Source: Coleofasciculus sp. FACHB-T130
GTDB taxonomy: Bacteria; Cyanobacteriota; Cyanobacteriia; Cyanobacteriales; FACHB-T130
Direction of reading: 5' to 3'
Length of the DNA stretch: 64,000 nt
Assembly (NCBI RefSeq): GCF_014695375.1
Contig: NZ_JACJOG010000006.1
Coordinates: 124,001-188,000 of the forward strand
Positions 40,254 through 49,011 of the stretch are shown piece after piece (within the stretch, counting starts at the first letter, position 1; every line of letters begins with the position of its first letter). Both the position numbers and the translations under genes were made by a program. The notes under the pieces are model-generated. The model made no database searches. It saw only the letters and a list, made by a program, of their open reading frames with translations, and had not been told where the DNA came from.

Positions 40254-40478
40254 AGCCGATTCTTACTCTTGACAAATAACTAAACTCAGGATTTTACCTT
40301 ATAACTTCAACACTCGGAGAATAGTGCTTGTTGGCTGCTATTCAAAAAGGGAAAAAACAGACTTATTTGGGTTGATAGGTTTAGCTTGGCTAATTCATTT
40401 CTCATTAAACTTTAATTAATTCAAATCTCTACAGTTAAAATCAATTAAAGTTTAAGTAACACAGTTGGAGTTATAGCA

Positions 40479-41027
40479 ATGACTGAAAATAGACCCTATA
40501 TTGGTCTAAAAACTAGGGATATTGCGATCGCCTATTTGTTGCTGCGAATTCTGATCGGCGTGAATTACTTTAATCACGGCTTTACTCGCATCGGCAATAT
40601 TCCCGGTTTTGCTGAAAATACTGTCAACCAACTTGCAAATTCTTATTTCCCGGGATTTTTGGTGAGGATCAATTCTTACTTAGTACCCCCGGTTGAATTA
40701 ATCGTGGGAGTATTGATCTCCATTGGATTAGCAACGCGCAGCGCCCTAATCGCAACATTTATCCTGATGATCATCTTGATGATGGGTGTCACATCCATAC
40801 AAAACTGGGGTGCAGCACAAACGATGCTTATCTACGGGATTGTGCTATTTATATTGCTAGCTGGTAGCAGCTTCAATATTTACTCCATCGATCGCTGGCT
40901 TGCCAACAGGCGGACTGTTGCAGGTTCAGGAGATCATCGCGACAAAAACATACTCAACTTTGCCAACAACTTTTGGACAAGACGCAGACGGCAAAAACGT
41001 TTGTCTACCTATACCAGTCCTAAATGA
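40479..41027 (+). CDS. DoxX-family membrane protein
   Basis: 182 residues, ATG at 40479 with TTGGAG upstream. Four membrane helices (IAIAYLLLRILIGVNYF, YLVPPVELIVGVLISIGLA, LIATFILMIILMMGV, AQTMLIYGIVLFILLAGSSF) and the DoxX-like opening RILIGVNYFNHGFTRI. Some family members form part of a thiosulfate:quinone oxidoreductase, others are uncharacterised. The C-terminal 45 residues are basic (FWTRRRRQKR). Probably transcribed alone from a promoter in the 225-bp upstream spacer. Confidence 0.8.
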   Translation: MTENRPYIGLKTRDIAIAYLLLRILIGVNYFNHGFTRIGNIPGFAENTVNQLANSYFPGFLVRINSYLVPPVELIVGVLISIGLATRSALIATFILMIILMMGVTSIQNWGAAQTMLIYGIVLFILLAGSSFNIYSIDRWLANRRTVAGSGDHRDKNILNFANNFWTRRRRQKRLSTYTSPK

Positions 41028-41039
41028 TTTCTGAAAGCA

Positions 41040-41072
41040 AGATTCCCGACTTCTTGGATAAGTTGGGGATTT
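41040..41072 (+). terminator. Candidate hairpin after the DoxX gene
   Basis: AGATTCCCGACTT pairs with AAGTTGGGGATTT around a 7-nt loop, all 13 positions pairing if G-U is allowed, 12 bp past the stop. No long U-tract. Confidence 0.45.
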
Positions 41073-41174
41073 AAACCACTGGCATCTCGCAACTAAAACA
41101 GGATTGCTATATACCAGTTTTAAATAAAGGAATTGCTCATCCTCAGTCACTTTATGGGCGCTATTCTGCGATTC

Positions 41175-41221
41175 TCCAAACCCCATTATTAAGTCAGTCT
41201 CTTAAATAATAGGGGTTTGGA
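41175..41221. terminator. Hairpin between convergent genes
   Basis: TCCAAACCCCATTATTAAG (41175-41193) and CTTAAATAATAGGGGTTTGG (41201-41220) pair almost fully with two one-base bulges. It lies 22 bp past the stop of the first radical SAM gene on the minus strand, between two converging genes. Confidence 0.55.
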
Positions 41222-41242
41222 GGATCTGAGGTGTCGTCTACC

Positions 41243-42832
41243 CTACGCATTCACTGGGGTTTTCACCTCTTGCGGCTGTTGAACCGCGTCTTCTGCCATA
41301 AACTCTGCCAACTGCGCCTCAATTTGCTCTTTGACAATCTGGCGATACTCTACGAAATGCTCAATTTGAGCGCAAACTGCTAAATAACTGCTGATTCCAC
41401 CTCGATTGTGTCGATACATACTAAACAAGTTGCGCCAGAACTGCCAACGAGTTTTACGAAGTACGCCTTGTCGCCAACAAATGATTAATAAGGCTCGAAT
41501 CACGACCCAATCTATTTTCTTCTTCGCACGTTTGCCCTTATTCGGATACGTCGCTTCTCCTAATATGCGAAAGTGACGATAAGTGCGGTCTAGAAAACGC
41601 TCCGGATCGTACAATGTCCAAAATGCATCGATGTATTCGCGGGCAATGTCTTCTAGAGGACGTGTGGGCACAAAGTTCATCAATGTCGTTTGATTTATGT
41701 TGGCAGATTCGCCTCGCAGCCGCCCTTCTTTCTTTAACCGATGCCAAAGGGCTGTATCGGGTAAAGCTTGCAACATACTAAATAAAGCGGTGGGAATCGC
41801 CGTTTTCTCGACAAAATTGACAATGCGATCGCCTGCACCGGGTTTTTCTCCATCAAAGCCGACGATAAACCCAGCCATCACCCGCAATCCCGATCGCGCG
41901 ATCGCTTGAACGGAATCACTTAATGAATCTCGCGTATTTTGGAACTTCTGAGTTAGTGCTAAACTCTCCTCATCCGGTGTTTCAATTCCTAAAAACACCG
42001 CCCCAAAATTACACTGAACCATCATATCCATCAATTCTTGATCTTTTGCCAAATCCACCGATGCTTCCGTAGCAAAAGAGAAAGGATACTGATGTTCCAC
42101 CATCCACGGTTGCAACTCTTTCAGGAATAACTTGACATTCCGCTTATTCCCGATAAAATTGTCATCCACCATAAAAATGCTGCGTCGCCAACCCAACTCA
42201 TAAAGGCGTTCTAATTCTGCTAGTAATTGGGCTGGTGTTTTCGTGCGCGGTTTGCGTCCGTAAAGGACAATAATGTCGCAGAATTCGCATTGAAATGGGC
42301 ATCCCCGCGAAAACTGCACAGACATTTCTGAATAAGCGTCAAAATCTAGTAAATCAAAGCGGGGAACAGGTGTGGAACTGACATCCGGTTTCTCTCCTCC
42401 CGCCCGAAAAGTTCCCGAAGTTTCGCCACGTTGCACTGCCTCCACAAACATCGGCAGGGTGATTTCCCCTTCATCCAAAATCAAATAATCTGCGCCTACC
42501 GATTCTACTTCTTGAGGTAAAGCGGTGGGATAAGGGCCGCCGACTGCGACTAACTTACCCCTTTGCTTTGCTTCTTTGATTTGATCTAGCAAATCTTCTT
42601 TTTGGACAATCATTGCCGACAGAATTACTAAATCTGCCCATGCCCATTCAGCTTCAGTTATTTGGGTAACATTTCGATCTACTAACTTAAACTCCCACTC
42701 TTGGGGCAAAATTGCGGCAACGGTCACTAAACCTAAAGGCGGCAACATTGCCTTACGATTTAGCAAGGCTAAAGTTTTTTCAAAGGACCAAAAACTTTTC
42801 GGAAATAGTGGATATAAAAGTAAAACTCGCAT
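41243..42832 (-). CDS. Cobalamin-binding-domain radical SAM protein, copy A
   Basis: 529 residues, ATG at 42832. The N-terminal Rossmann-like B12-binding domain covers about 1-140 (PPLGLVTVAAILP, KLVDRN, AVGGPYPTALP, DEGEITLPMFVEA) but lacks the base-off DxHxxG motif. The radical SAM core has FSRGCPFQCEFCDI with C178, C182 and C185 for the 4Fe-4S cluster, then MVDDNFIGNKRNVKLFLKEL, TEASVDLAKD, FLGIETPDEE and GFIVGFDGEK. The C-terminal 130 residues fit the DUF4070 family. That family includes the hopanoid C-2 methylase HpnP, so methyl transfer is plausible, but the substrate is unknown. Third gene of a tandem triplet in transcription order. Confidence 0.88.
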   Translation of the reverse strand: MRVLLLYPLFPKSFWSFEKTLALLNRKAMLPPLGLVTVAAILPQEWEFKLVDRNVTQITEAEWAWADLVILSAMIVQKEDLLDQIKEAKQRGKLVAVGGPYPTALPQEVESVGADYLILDEGEITLPMFVEAVQRGETSGTFRAGGEKPDVSSTPVPRFDLLDFDAYSEMSVQFSRGCPFQCEFCDIIVLYGRKPRTKTPAQLLAELERLYELGWRRSIFMVDDNFIGNKRNVKLFLKELQPWMVEHQYPFSFATEASVDLAKDQELMDMMVQCNFGAVFLGIETPDEESLALTQKFQNTRDSLSDSVQAIARSGLRVMAGFIVGFDGEKPGAGDRIVNFVEKTAIPTALFSMLQALPDTALWHRLKKEGRLRGESANINQTTLMNFVPTRPLEDIAREYIDAFWTLYDPERFLDRTYRHFRILGEATYPNKGKRAKKKIDWVVIRALLIICWRQGVLRKTRWQFWRNLFSMYRHNRGGISSYLAVCAQIEHFVEYRQIVKEQIEAQLAEFMAEDAVQQPQEVKTPVNA

Positions 42833-42922
42833 TAATTGACAATCCTCACGCTTAATTGGTCATTGATGAGAAGGAATGAAAAATGGGTAAAAAATTTCCA
42901 ATTCCCCATTTTTCACTTGATA

Positions 42923-44509
42923 TCACGCACTCGCACCGACGCTGTTTTTCACAGGGGAAACTTTAGCTTCCTGTTTCGATTGTTGTGCTAGATACTCAGC
43001 TAACTGCACCTCAATTTGGTCGCGGACAATCTGGCGATATTCGAGAAAATGTTCGTTGTGGGCACAGACGGTGAGGTAATGATCCCAAACACCAGGGTTG
43101 TGTTTGATGATACTAAACAGATGGTGCCAGAACTTCCAGCGAGTGTGACGCTTAATGCCTTGTCTCCACGCCACAATTGCCAAAGCCCTTAACTCCATCA
43201 GACCCGGCATTTTAAAAGGAACTTTTACTTTGGGTGCGCCCAGCATCAGAAAATGGCGATAAGCCCGATCTAAAAACTTTTCAGCATCGTATAAATCCCA
43301 GAAGGCGTTGATGTATTCCCTGGTAATCTCTTCTACGGGTCGGGTCGGGATAAAATTCATCACATTGAACTGGTTGCCCGATGCGCTATCCAGCAATCGC
43401 CCCTCTTTTTCTAGGCGGAACCAGAGGGCAGTGTGGGGTAAAGCTTGTAGCATTCCGAAAATAGTCGTCGGAATCGCCGTTTGTTCGGCAAAGCGGACAA
43501 TGCGATCGCCTGCGCCTGATTTTTCTCCATCAAAGCCAATAATAAAACCAGCCATCACCCGCAACCCTGCCCGCGTGATGGTTTCTACCGAGTCAGCAAG
43601 CGAAGTTCGGTTATTTTGAAACTTCTTCGTCATCTGCAAACTGGCTTCATCCGGCGTTTCAATTCCCAGAAACACCGCATTAAAATTGCACTCCACCATT
43701 AAATCCATCAGTTCTTGGTCTTGCGCCAAGTCAACTGATGCTTCAGTGTTAAAGCTAAAGGGATACTGGTGTTCCGCTTGCCAGGTTTTTAATTCTTTAA
43801 GAAATAACTTGACGTTGCGCTTATTGCCGATGAAGTTATCATCCACCATGAAAACGCTACGACGCCACCCCAATTGGTAGAGATACTCCAACTCCGCTAA
43901 TAGCTGTTCCGGTGTTTTCGTCCGGGGTTTGCGACCATACAAAACAATAATGTCGCAAAATTCGCACTGGAAAGGGCAACCCCGCGAAAACTGCACCGAC
44001 ATCGTATCGTAAGCATCAAACTCCAGCAAATCAAAACGCGGGACAGGAGTTGTCGTCACATCGGGTTTTTCCCCATCGGATCGGAAAATCCCACCCTTAT
44101 CACCTCGTGCGATCGCTTCCATAAACATCGGCAGGGTGATTTCCCCTTCATCCAAAATTAGATAATCTGCACCCGCATTAGTGGCTTCATCAGGCACAGA
44201 AGTCGGATAAGGGCCACCTACTGCAACCGCTTTACCGCGCCGTTTGGCTTCTCGAATTTGAGCGAGTAAATCCTCTTTCTGGACAATCATTGCCGAGAGA
44301 ATGACCAAATCCGCCCACTCCCACTCGTCTTCTGTGACGTTGCGAACGTTTCGATCGACCAGCTTGAATTCCCATTCTTGAGGCAAAATTGCGGCAACCG
44401 TCACTAAACCTAGCGGCGGCAATAAAACCTTGCGATTTACTAATTCTAGGACTTTCTCAAAAGACCAAAAAGTTTTAGGAAATAAAGGATAAAGCAGTAA
44501 AACTCGCAT
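42923..44509 (-). CDS. Cobalamin-binding-domain radical SAM protein, copy B
   Basis: 528 residues, ATG at 44509. Same architecture as copies A and C; the CPFQCEFC cluster has Cys at 178, 182 and 185, and the domain order is unchanged. Its core is closer to copy C than to A (shared EQLLAELEYLYQLGWRRSVF, LKTWQAEHQYPF). Differences concentrate in the last third: SASGNQFNVMNFIPTRPVEE here against NINQTTLMNFVPTRPL in A and C, near the substrate-facing C-terminal region. It ends in a short Lys/Ser tail (EAKVSPVKNSVGASA). 90 bp separate it from copy A, so the two could share a transcript. Confidence 0.88.
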   Translation of the reverse strand: MRVLLLYPLFPKTFWSFEKVLELVNRKVLLPPLGLVTVAAILPQEWEFKLVDRNVRNVTEDEWEWADLVILSAMIVQKEDLLAQIREAKRRGKAVAVGGPYPTSVPDEATNAGADYLILDEGEITLPMFMEAIARGDKGGIFRSDGEKPDVTTTPVPRFDLLEFDAYDTMSVQFSRGCPFQCEFCDIIVLYGRKPRTKTPEQLLAELEYLYQLGWRRSVFMVDDNFIGNKRNVKLFLKELKTWQAEHQYPFSFNTEASVDLAQDQELMDLMVECNFNAVFLGIETPDEASLQMTKKFQNNRTSLADSVETITRAGLRVMAGFIIGFDGEKSGAGDRIVRFAEQTAIPTTIFGMLQALPHTALWFRLEKEGRLLDSASGNQFNVMNFIPTRPVEEITREYINAFWDLYDAEKFLDRAYRHFLMLGAPKVKVPFKMPGLMELRALAIVAWRQGIKRHTRWKFWHHLFSIIKHNPGVWDHYLTVCAHNEHFLEYRQIVRDQIEVQLAEYLAQQSKQEAKVSPVKNSVGASA

Positions 44510-44772
44510 TGAATTGGCAACCTCGGACTAATTTTAGTGATTCGTGGCAGGGGCAAATTGTTCTATCACTTTCGACGTGCGATCGCTCATGAAGGAGTCA
44601 TTAAATTGACCGAATACAATATGCCGCTAGGTTTTCGCTAATGATGAATGGATATTCCATGCTAACTAACTCAGTAGATGAATGTTTATTTCTGCTGGTT
44701 AACTAGCATTCTCGTTTCAGAGCGATCGCTCTCTTTTCCCGCTGCTGTTAGCAATCCCGAAAGAACTTTGTC

Positions 44773-46374
44773 TTATACACCGACGGGATTTTTTTCTTTT
44801 ACAGATGCCGATGAGATATCTTCTATCTGTTGCAGTTTTGCTTCTTCTGCCTGAAACTCAGCTAACTGGGCATCTATTTCGTCCCGCACAATCTGGCGGT
44901 ACTCTAGAAAATGCTCATTATGAGCGCAGACTGCGATGTAATGCTCAAAAACACCAGGATTGCGTTTGAGGATGCTCAATAAGTGGTGCCAGAACTTCCA
45001 GCGAGTAGTGCGTTTGACACCCTGACGCCACATCACAATCAGCAGCGCTCGCAGATCCACTAAATTTGGTAATTTAGCAGGAGCCTTGCATTTGGGCGCA
45101 CCCAGCATCAAGAAACAGCGATAAGTCCGATCCAAAAACTTTTCGGCATCGTATAGTGTCCAGAAAGCCTCAACGTATTCTCTGGCAATATCTTGCAGGG
45201 GTCGTGTGGGAACAAAGTTCATCAAGGTAGTTTGATTGATGTTGCCATCTTTCCCCCGCAGGCGACCCTCCTTGTCTAATCGATGCCACAGCGCTGTATT
45301 GGGTAAGGCTTGCAGCATTGCGAAGGTAGTGGTGGGAATGGCAGTTTGTTCGGCAAAGCGGACAATGCGATCGCCTGCGCCAGCTTTCTCTCCATCAAAG
45401 CCAATGATAAACCCAGCCATTGGGCGCAATCCGGTTCGCGTAATTTCCTCCACCGCTTCACCCAGGGAACTGCGGGTATTTTGGAATTTTTTCGTCAGCG
45501 ACAAACTCTCTTCATCTGGCGTTTCAATCCCCAAGAACACGGCATCGAAATAGCACTCCACCATTAAATCCATCAGTTCTTGGTCTTGCGCTAAATCAAT
45601 CGAAGCTTCTGTATTAAAGCGGAAGGGGTATTGATGTTCTGCTTGCCAGGTTTTTAGCTCTTTGAGAAATAACTTGACGTTGCGCTTATTGCCGATGAAG
45701 TTATCATCTACCATGAAAACGCTACGACGCCACCCTAATTGGTAGAGATACTCTAACTCTGCTAATAGCTGTTCTGGTGTTTTCGTCCGGGGTTTGCGAC
45801 CATACAAAACAATAATGTCGCAAAATTCGCACTGGAAGGGACAGCCCCGCGAAAACTGCACCGACATTGAATCGTAAGCATCAAACTCCAGCAAATCAAA
45901 ACGAGGAACCGGGGTTGTCGTCACATCGGGTTTTTCCCCATTAGAACGGAAAATCCCCTGTTTTTCGCCCCGCTGAACTGCCTCAACAAACATCGGCAGG
46001 GTGATTTCCCCTTCATCTAAAATCAGATAATCTACACCCGCTTTTTGAGCTTCCTCCGGGACAGAAGTTGGGTAAGGGCCACCACACGCTACCAGTTTGC
46101 CGCGCCGCTTGGCTTCCTTGATTTGATCAAGTAAATCCTCTTTCTGAACAATCATTGCCGAGAGAATGACAACATCTGCCCATTCCCACTCTTGTTCTGT
46201 AACGGTGCGGATATTTCGATCCACCAGCTTGAATTCCCACTCTTGAGGCAAAATTGCCGCCACGGTGACTAAACCCAGCGGCGGCAATAAAACCTTGCGA
46301 TTGACTAATTCCAGAATTTTTTCGTAAGACCAAAAAGTTTTAGGAAACAGGGGATAAACTAATAAAACTTTCAT
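44773..46374 (-). CDS. Cobalamin-binding-domain radical SAM protein, copy C
   Basis: 533 residues, ATG at 46374, the first of the triplet in transcription order. B12-binding-like domain (KVLLVYPLFPKTFWSYEK, CGGPYPTSVPEEAQ) and radical SAM core (C178-x3-C182-x2-C185) as in A and B. The C-terminal region has the NINQTTLMNFVPTRPLQD block shared with A and the LMLGAPK block shared with B, so it is intermediate between them. A 263-bp spacer separates it from copy B, without a recognisable terminator. The palindromic element at 46476-46623 lies upstream. Confidence 0.88.
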   Translation of the reverse strand: MKVLLVYPLFPKTFWSYEKILELVNRKVLLPPLGLVTVAAILPQEWEFKLVDRNIRTVTEQEWEWADVVILSAMIVQKEDLLDQIKEAKRRGKLVACGGPYPTSVPEEAQKAGVDYLILDEGEITLPMFVEAVQRGEKQGIFRSNGEKPDVTTTPVPRFDLLEFDAYDSMSVQFSRGCPFQCEFCDIIVLYGRKPRTKTPEQLLAELEYLYQLGWRRSVFMVDDNFIGNKRNVKLFLKELKTWQAEHQYPFRFNTEASIDLAQDQELMDLMVECYFDAVFLGIETPDEESLSLTKKFQNTRSSLGEAVEEITRTGLRPMAGFIIGFDGEKAGAGDRIVRFAEQTAIPTTTFAMLQALPNTALWHRLDKEGRLRGKDGNINQTTLMNFVPTRPLQDIAREYVEAFWTLYDAEKFLDRTYRCFLMLGAPKCKAPAKLPNLVDLRALLIVMWRQGVKRTTRWKFWHHLLSILKRNPGVFEHYIAVCAHNEHFLEYRQIVRDEIDAQLAEFQAEEAKLQQIEDISSASVKEKNPVGV

Positions 46375-46475
46375 TGAATTTAAAACCTCACACCTTTTTA
46401 AATTTCAGCTATTAGCTAATACATAGCACACGAGCCTAGCTGAATCTGGCAAGCTTAGGTTAAGTCTGATAGCTT

Positions 46476-46623
46476 TTTTAACGCAAAGGTACGCCAAGGG
46501 TGACGTAAAGGTACGTAAAAAATCAGTAAGAGGTCTTGATATGTCTAAGAAACTCTTCTGAAGACAGCCTCTAACCTCCTTGGCGTACCTTTGCACTAAC
46601 CTCTGCGTACCTTTGCGTTAAAA
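46476..46623. mobile_element. Palindromic dispersed element, copy 2 (19-bp perfect TIR)
   Basis: TTTTAACGCAAAGGTACGC (46476-46494) is repeated as its exact complement GCGTACCTTTGCGTTAAAA (46605-46623). Nested inside, AAGGTACGCCAAGG pairs with CCTTGGCGTACCTT (46578-46591). The whole can fold into one long hairpin. It shares its termini with the element at 14584-14704. No transposase is encoded, so it would be a non-autonomous element or a repetitive extragenic palindrome. Confidence 0.7.
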
Positions 46624-46643
46624 CAACCTTTTAAATCTAATTT

Positions 46644-47621
46644 CTACTCGTTCTTAGCTGTCAGCTGCTTTTTTTGAACTCCGCTTATTTTCAGCACATC
46701 GCTGAATGTGGCACAGTAATTCGGCAGACCCAGGGTAGCCGGGTTGACGGGATCTTGGTAGGTAAAATGACGGTAGCGCAAGCAGAACCGATCCCAAGGT
46801 GCCATCTGAATTCGGAACAAGAGGATGAAGAAATCAGCTAGCCAGGGAGACAGGGGCACGCGAAAATAAATTTTCTTGTCTAAATAAGCACAAACTTCTT
46901 CTACGGCTTCGTTGACCGTTATGGGTGCTTGACCCAAAACCAGCTGTCGAGGTTCCGAGGGGCGAGGAGGATGTTCGATCAGGAATCGTACCACTTGGGC
47001 AATATCTCGCCCGTGCATATAGTGGAAACTGCCGTCGGCTTTAAAAAAGCGAATCAGGTCAATCAACTTTGCCACCCCTGGCAATCCTGAAGAAAGATGG
47101 GAGTAGGGTTTGTTGGCATCTCCTCCGAGAACCAAGGTCGGAAAGAGGGTAGTGATGCGGGGTGCGATCGCTAATTTCGATAAGCGCTGCAAACAGTCAT
47201 ACTTAGAACGGATGTAGTCTGTCCCTAGTTCTCCCGCTTCTTTCAATAATGCGTTGTCGCGTCCGAGGATGCTAGCGGTAGAAAAGTAAATGACTTGTTC
47301 GCACACTGCGGGGTCGAGCAAGTTTAGCAACCGGATGGTTTTAATCACATTCACGTCAAATACCGCTTGGGAGCCGCCCCAAGCGGTTGCAGCTAAGATC
47401 GCGACATCGATTGTCTTGAGTAGATTTCCCACTCGTTCAATGTCTCGCAAATCAGCTCTTACAACGGTGATTCCCGGTCGAGATTGGTAGTCAATTTGCA
47501 GTTTGTCTGGATTTCTGACTAACAGATACAGCTCGTGTTCGGTTTCTTGAATCAGGCTTTCGCTAATGTAGTGACCAATGCAGCCACTCGCACCAGTTAC
47601 CAAAATCCGCTTGGGGTTCAT
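46644..47621 (-). CDS. NAD-dependent epimerase/dehydratase (extended SDR) family protein
   Basis: 325 residues, ATG at 47621. The dinucleotide-binding motif TGASGCIG is at residues 9-16, with RADLRDIERV and AILAATAWGG typical of the family. The catalytic Tyr-x3-Lys is YIRSK in LGTDYIRSKYDCL, and the Ser is in VIYFSTASILG. The C-terminal half has a hydrophobic segment (SPWLADFFILLFRIQMAPWD), which suggests membrane contact or a lipid-like substrate. It is placed between the B12 radical SAM triplet and hemE on the same strand, 59 bp after hemE. Confidence 0.85.
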   Translation of the reverse strand: MNPKRILVTGASGCIGHYISESLIQETEHELYLLVRNPDKLQIDYQSRPGITVVRADLRDIERVGNLLKTIDVAILAATAWGGSQAVFDVNVIKTIRLLNLLDPAVCEQVIYFSTASILGRDNALLKEAGELGTDYIRSKYDCLQRLSKLAIAPRITTLFPTLVLGGDANKPYSHLSSGLPGVAKLIDLIRFFKADGSFHYMHGRDIAQVVRFLIEHPPRPSEPRQLVLGQAPITVNEAVEEVCAYLDKKIYFRVPLSPWLADFFILLFRIQMAPWDRFCLRYRHFTYQDPVNPATLGLPNYCATFSDVLKISGVQKKQLTAKNE

Positions 47622-47639
47622 AAGGGTTGGTCATTCGTC

Positions 47640-47695
47640 CTTAGTCAAGAATGATTTGTCTTTAGTTCAATGACTAATGACTAATGATTTTTGAC
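47640..47695. repeat. TGACTAA-type short repeat overlapping the end of hemE
   Basis: The spacer holds imperfect repeats (GACTAATGACTAATGA near 47671) that overlap the hemE stop codon at 47681-47683. Related sequence forms the arms of the palindrome at 56921-56966. Confidence 0.5.
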
Positions 47696-48730
47696 TGATT
47701 TGGCAGTTTCAAAGAAGAAAGCTACGTTTTCTTCGGGGGTACTGGGTAAAACACCATGACCGAGATTCATGATATGACCTTTGTTTCCGGCTTTGCGGAT
47801 CGTGTCATAAATGCGATCGCGGATGAACTCTTTTGAGCCAAATAAGGCACAGGGGTCCATATTTCCCTGTACACCGATGTTTGAGCCAAGTCTTGTCCTT
47901 GCCTCTGCCATGTCTACCGTCCAATCTACGCTGACGATATCCGCGCCGGATTGTGCCATCCTCTCCAGAATGCCAGCACTACCATTGATGTAGAGAATCA
48001 GGGGAGTATCCGGATGCGTCTGTTTTACCTGGTTGAAAACTCGCTGCTGATACGGTAGAGCAAATGTCTCGTAATCTTGCGGACTCAGTTGTCCTGCCCA
48101 AGAATCGAACATTTGAATGACTTGGGCACCGCTATCAATTTGGTAGCGGACGTAAGTTGCGATCGCATCTGCCAATTTACCCAAAAATTGATGCAGCATC
48201 GTTGGCTCTGAAAAAGCCATACTTTTAATAATTGCGTAGTCTTTCGAGCTTTTGCCCTCAATCGCATACGCTGCCAGCGTCCAAGGGGCACCCACAAAAC
48301 CCAAGACAGTTGCTTTGTTGCCGACTTCTTGGCGCAATGTTTGCAAAATTTCACCGATGAAAGGCAGAGATTCCCCAGGTTCTAGAGGATGCAGTTTATC
48401 AATTTGCTCTTGGCTGCGGATGGGCGGATCGATGACTGGTCCTCGGCTTTCGATGATATCAAAGGGAATGCCAAGTCCCGGCAACGGAGTTAAAATATCA
48501 GAAAATAAAATTACCCCATCTGGCTCAAAGGCGCGAAACGGCTGTAAGGAGATTTCGATTGCCAGTTCTACTTTTTCCGAGCGATCGCGAAACGCAGGAT
48601 ACTTATCTCTTAAATCTCGATAAGCTTTCATATATCTACCCGCTTGCCGCATCATCCACACTGGCGGACGGTCTAAAACTTCACCACGGGCTGCCCTCAG
48701 CAGATACGGAACTTGGGTTGCAACGGTCAT
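47681..48730 (-). CDS. hemE: Uroporphyrinogen decarboxylase
   Basis: 349 residues, ATG at 48730. The enzyme converts uroporphyrinogen III to coproporphyrinogen III, on the way to heme and chlorophyll. Signature motifs: [20 protein letters not shown] at the N-terminus, [21 protein letters not shown], and [20 protein letters not shown]. Full length, standard start. The minus-strand gene downstream is the epimerase, 59 bp away. A promoter is expected in the 281-bp upstream spacer. Confidence 0.97.
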   Translation of the reverse strand: MTVATQVPYLLRAARGEVLDRPPVWMMRQAGRYMKAYRDLRDKYPAFRDRSEKVELAIEISLQPFRAFEPDGVILFSDILTPLPGLGIPFDIIESRGPVIDPPIRSQEQIDKLHPLEPGESLPFIGEILQTLRQEVGNKATVLGFVGAPWTLAAYAIEGKSSKDYAIIKSMAFSEPTMLHQFLGKLADAIATYVRYQIDSGAQVIQMFDSWAGQLSPQDYETFALPYQQRVFNQVKQTHPDTPLILYINGSAGILERMAQSGADIVSVDWTVDMAEARTRLGSNIGVQGNMDPCALFGSKEFIRDRIYDTIRKAGNKGHIMNLGHGVLPSTPEENVAFFFETAKSVKNH

Positions 48731-48945
48731 TTACACTTCACCTAAAGACTTATTTAAAGGCATTTGTTTAGCTTATCATTGTCGGATTCCCCAAGTTTAG
48801 TTTTGCGATCGCTTCTCTTGAGTTTGCCCGCCATGAGAGAGGCAATCCACGCTAAACCCTTCTAGATAGGGTATCAACTCCTAGAGACATGGAATGTGCG
48901 TTTCCCTAGTAGTAGTCAGCGAGCCTGAGTGACTCTCCGACACGC

Positions 48946-48980
48946 GAAAAACCCGGCTTCTTGAATCAACCGGGTTTTTC
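48946..48980. terminator. Bidirectional factor-independent terminator
   Basis: GAAAAACCCGG (48946-48956) and CCGGGTTTTTC (48970-48980) form a GC-rich stem with A and T tracts on both sides. It is 32 bp past the stop of the minus-strand secreted-repeat gene. Confidence 0.85.
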
Positions 48981-49011
48981 TGTTGCGTGCTTTTTTAACT
49001 ACCTATTGACG

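Noticed and set aside
41243-46374. Calling the radical SAM triplet hpnP
   Set aside because: Family membership is likely, but three paralogues and no hopanoid synthesis gene nearby make a one-to-one name unsafe.
46405-46596. 63-codon open frame on the minus strand
   Set aside because: It lies in the palindromic element and is repeat-derived.
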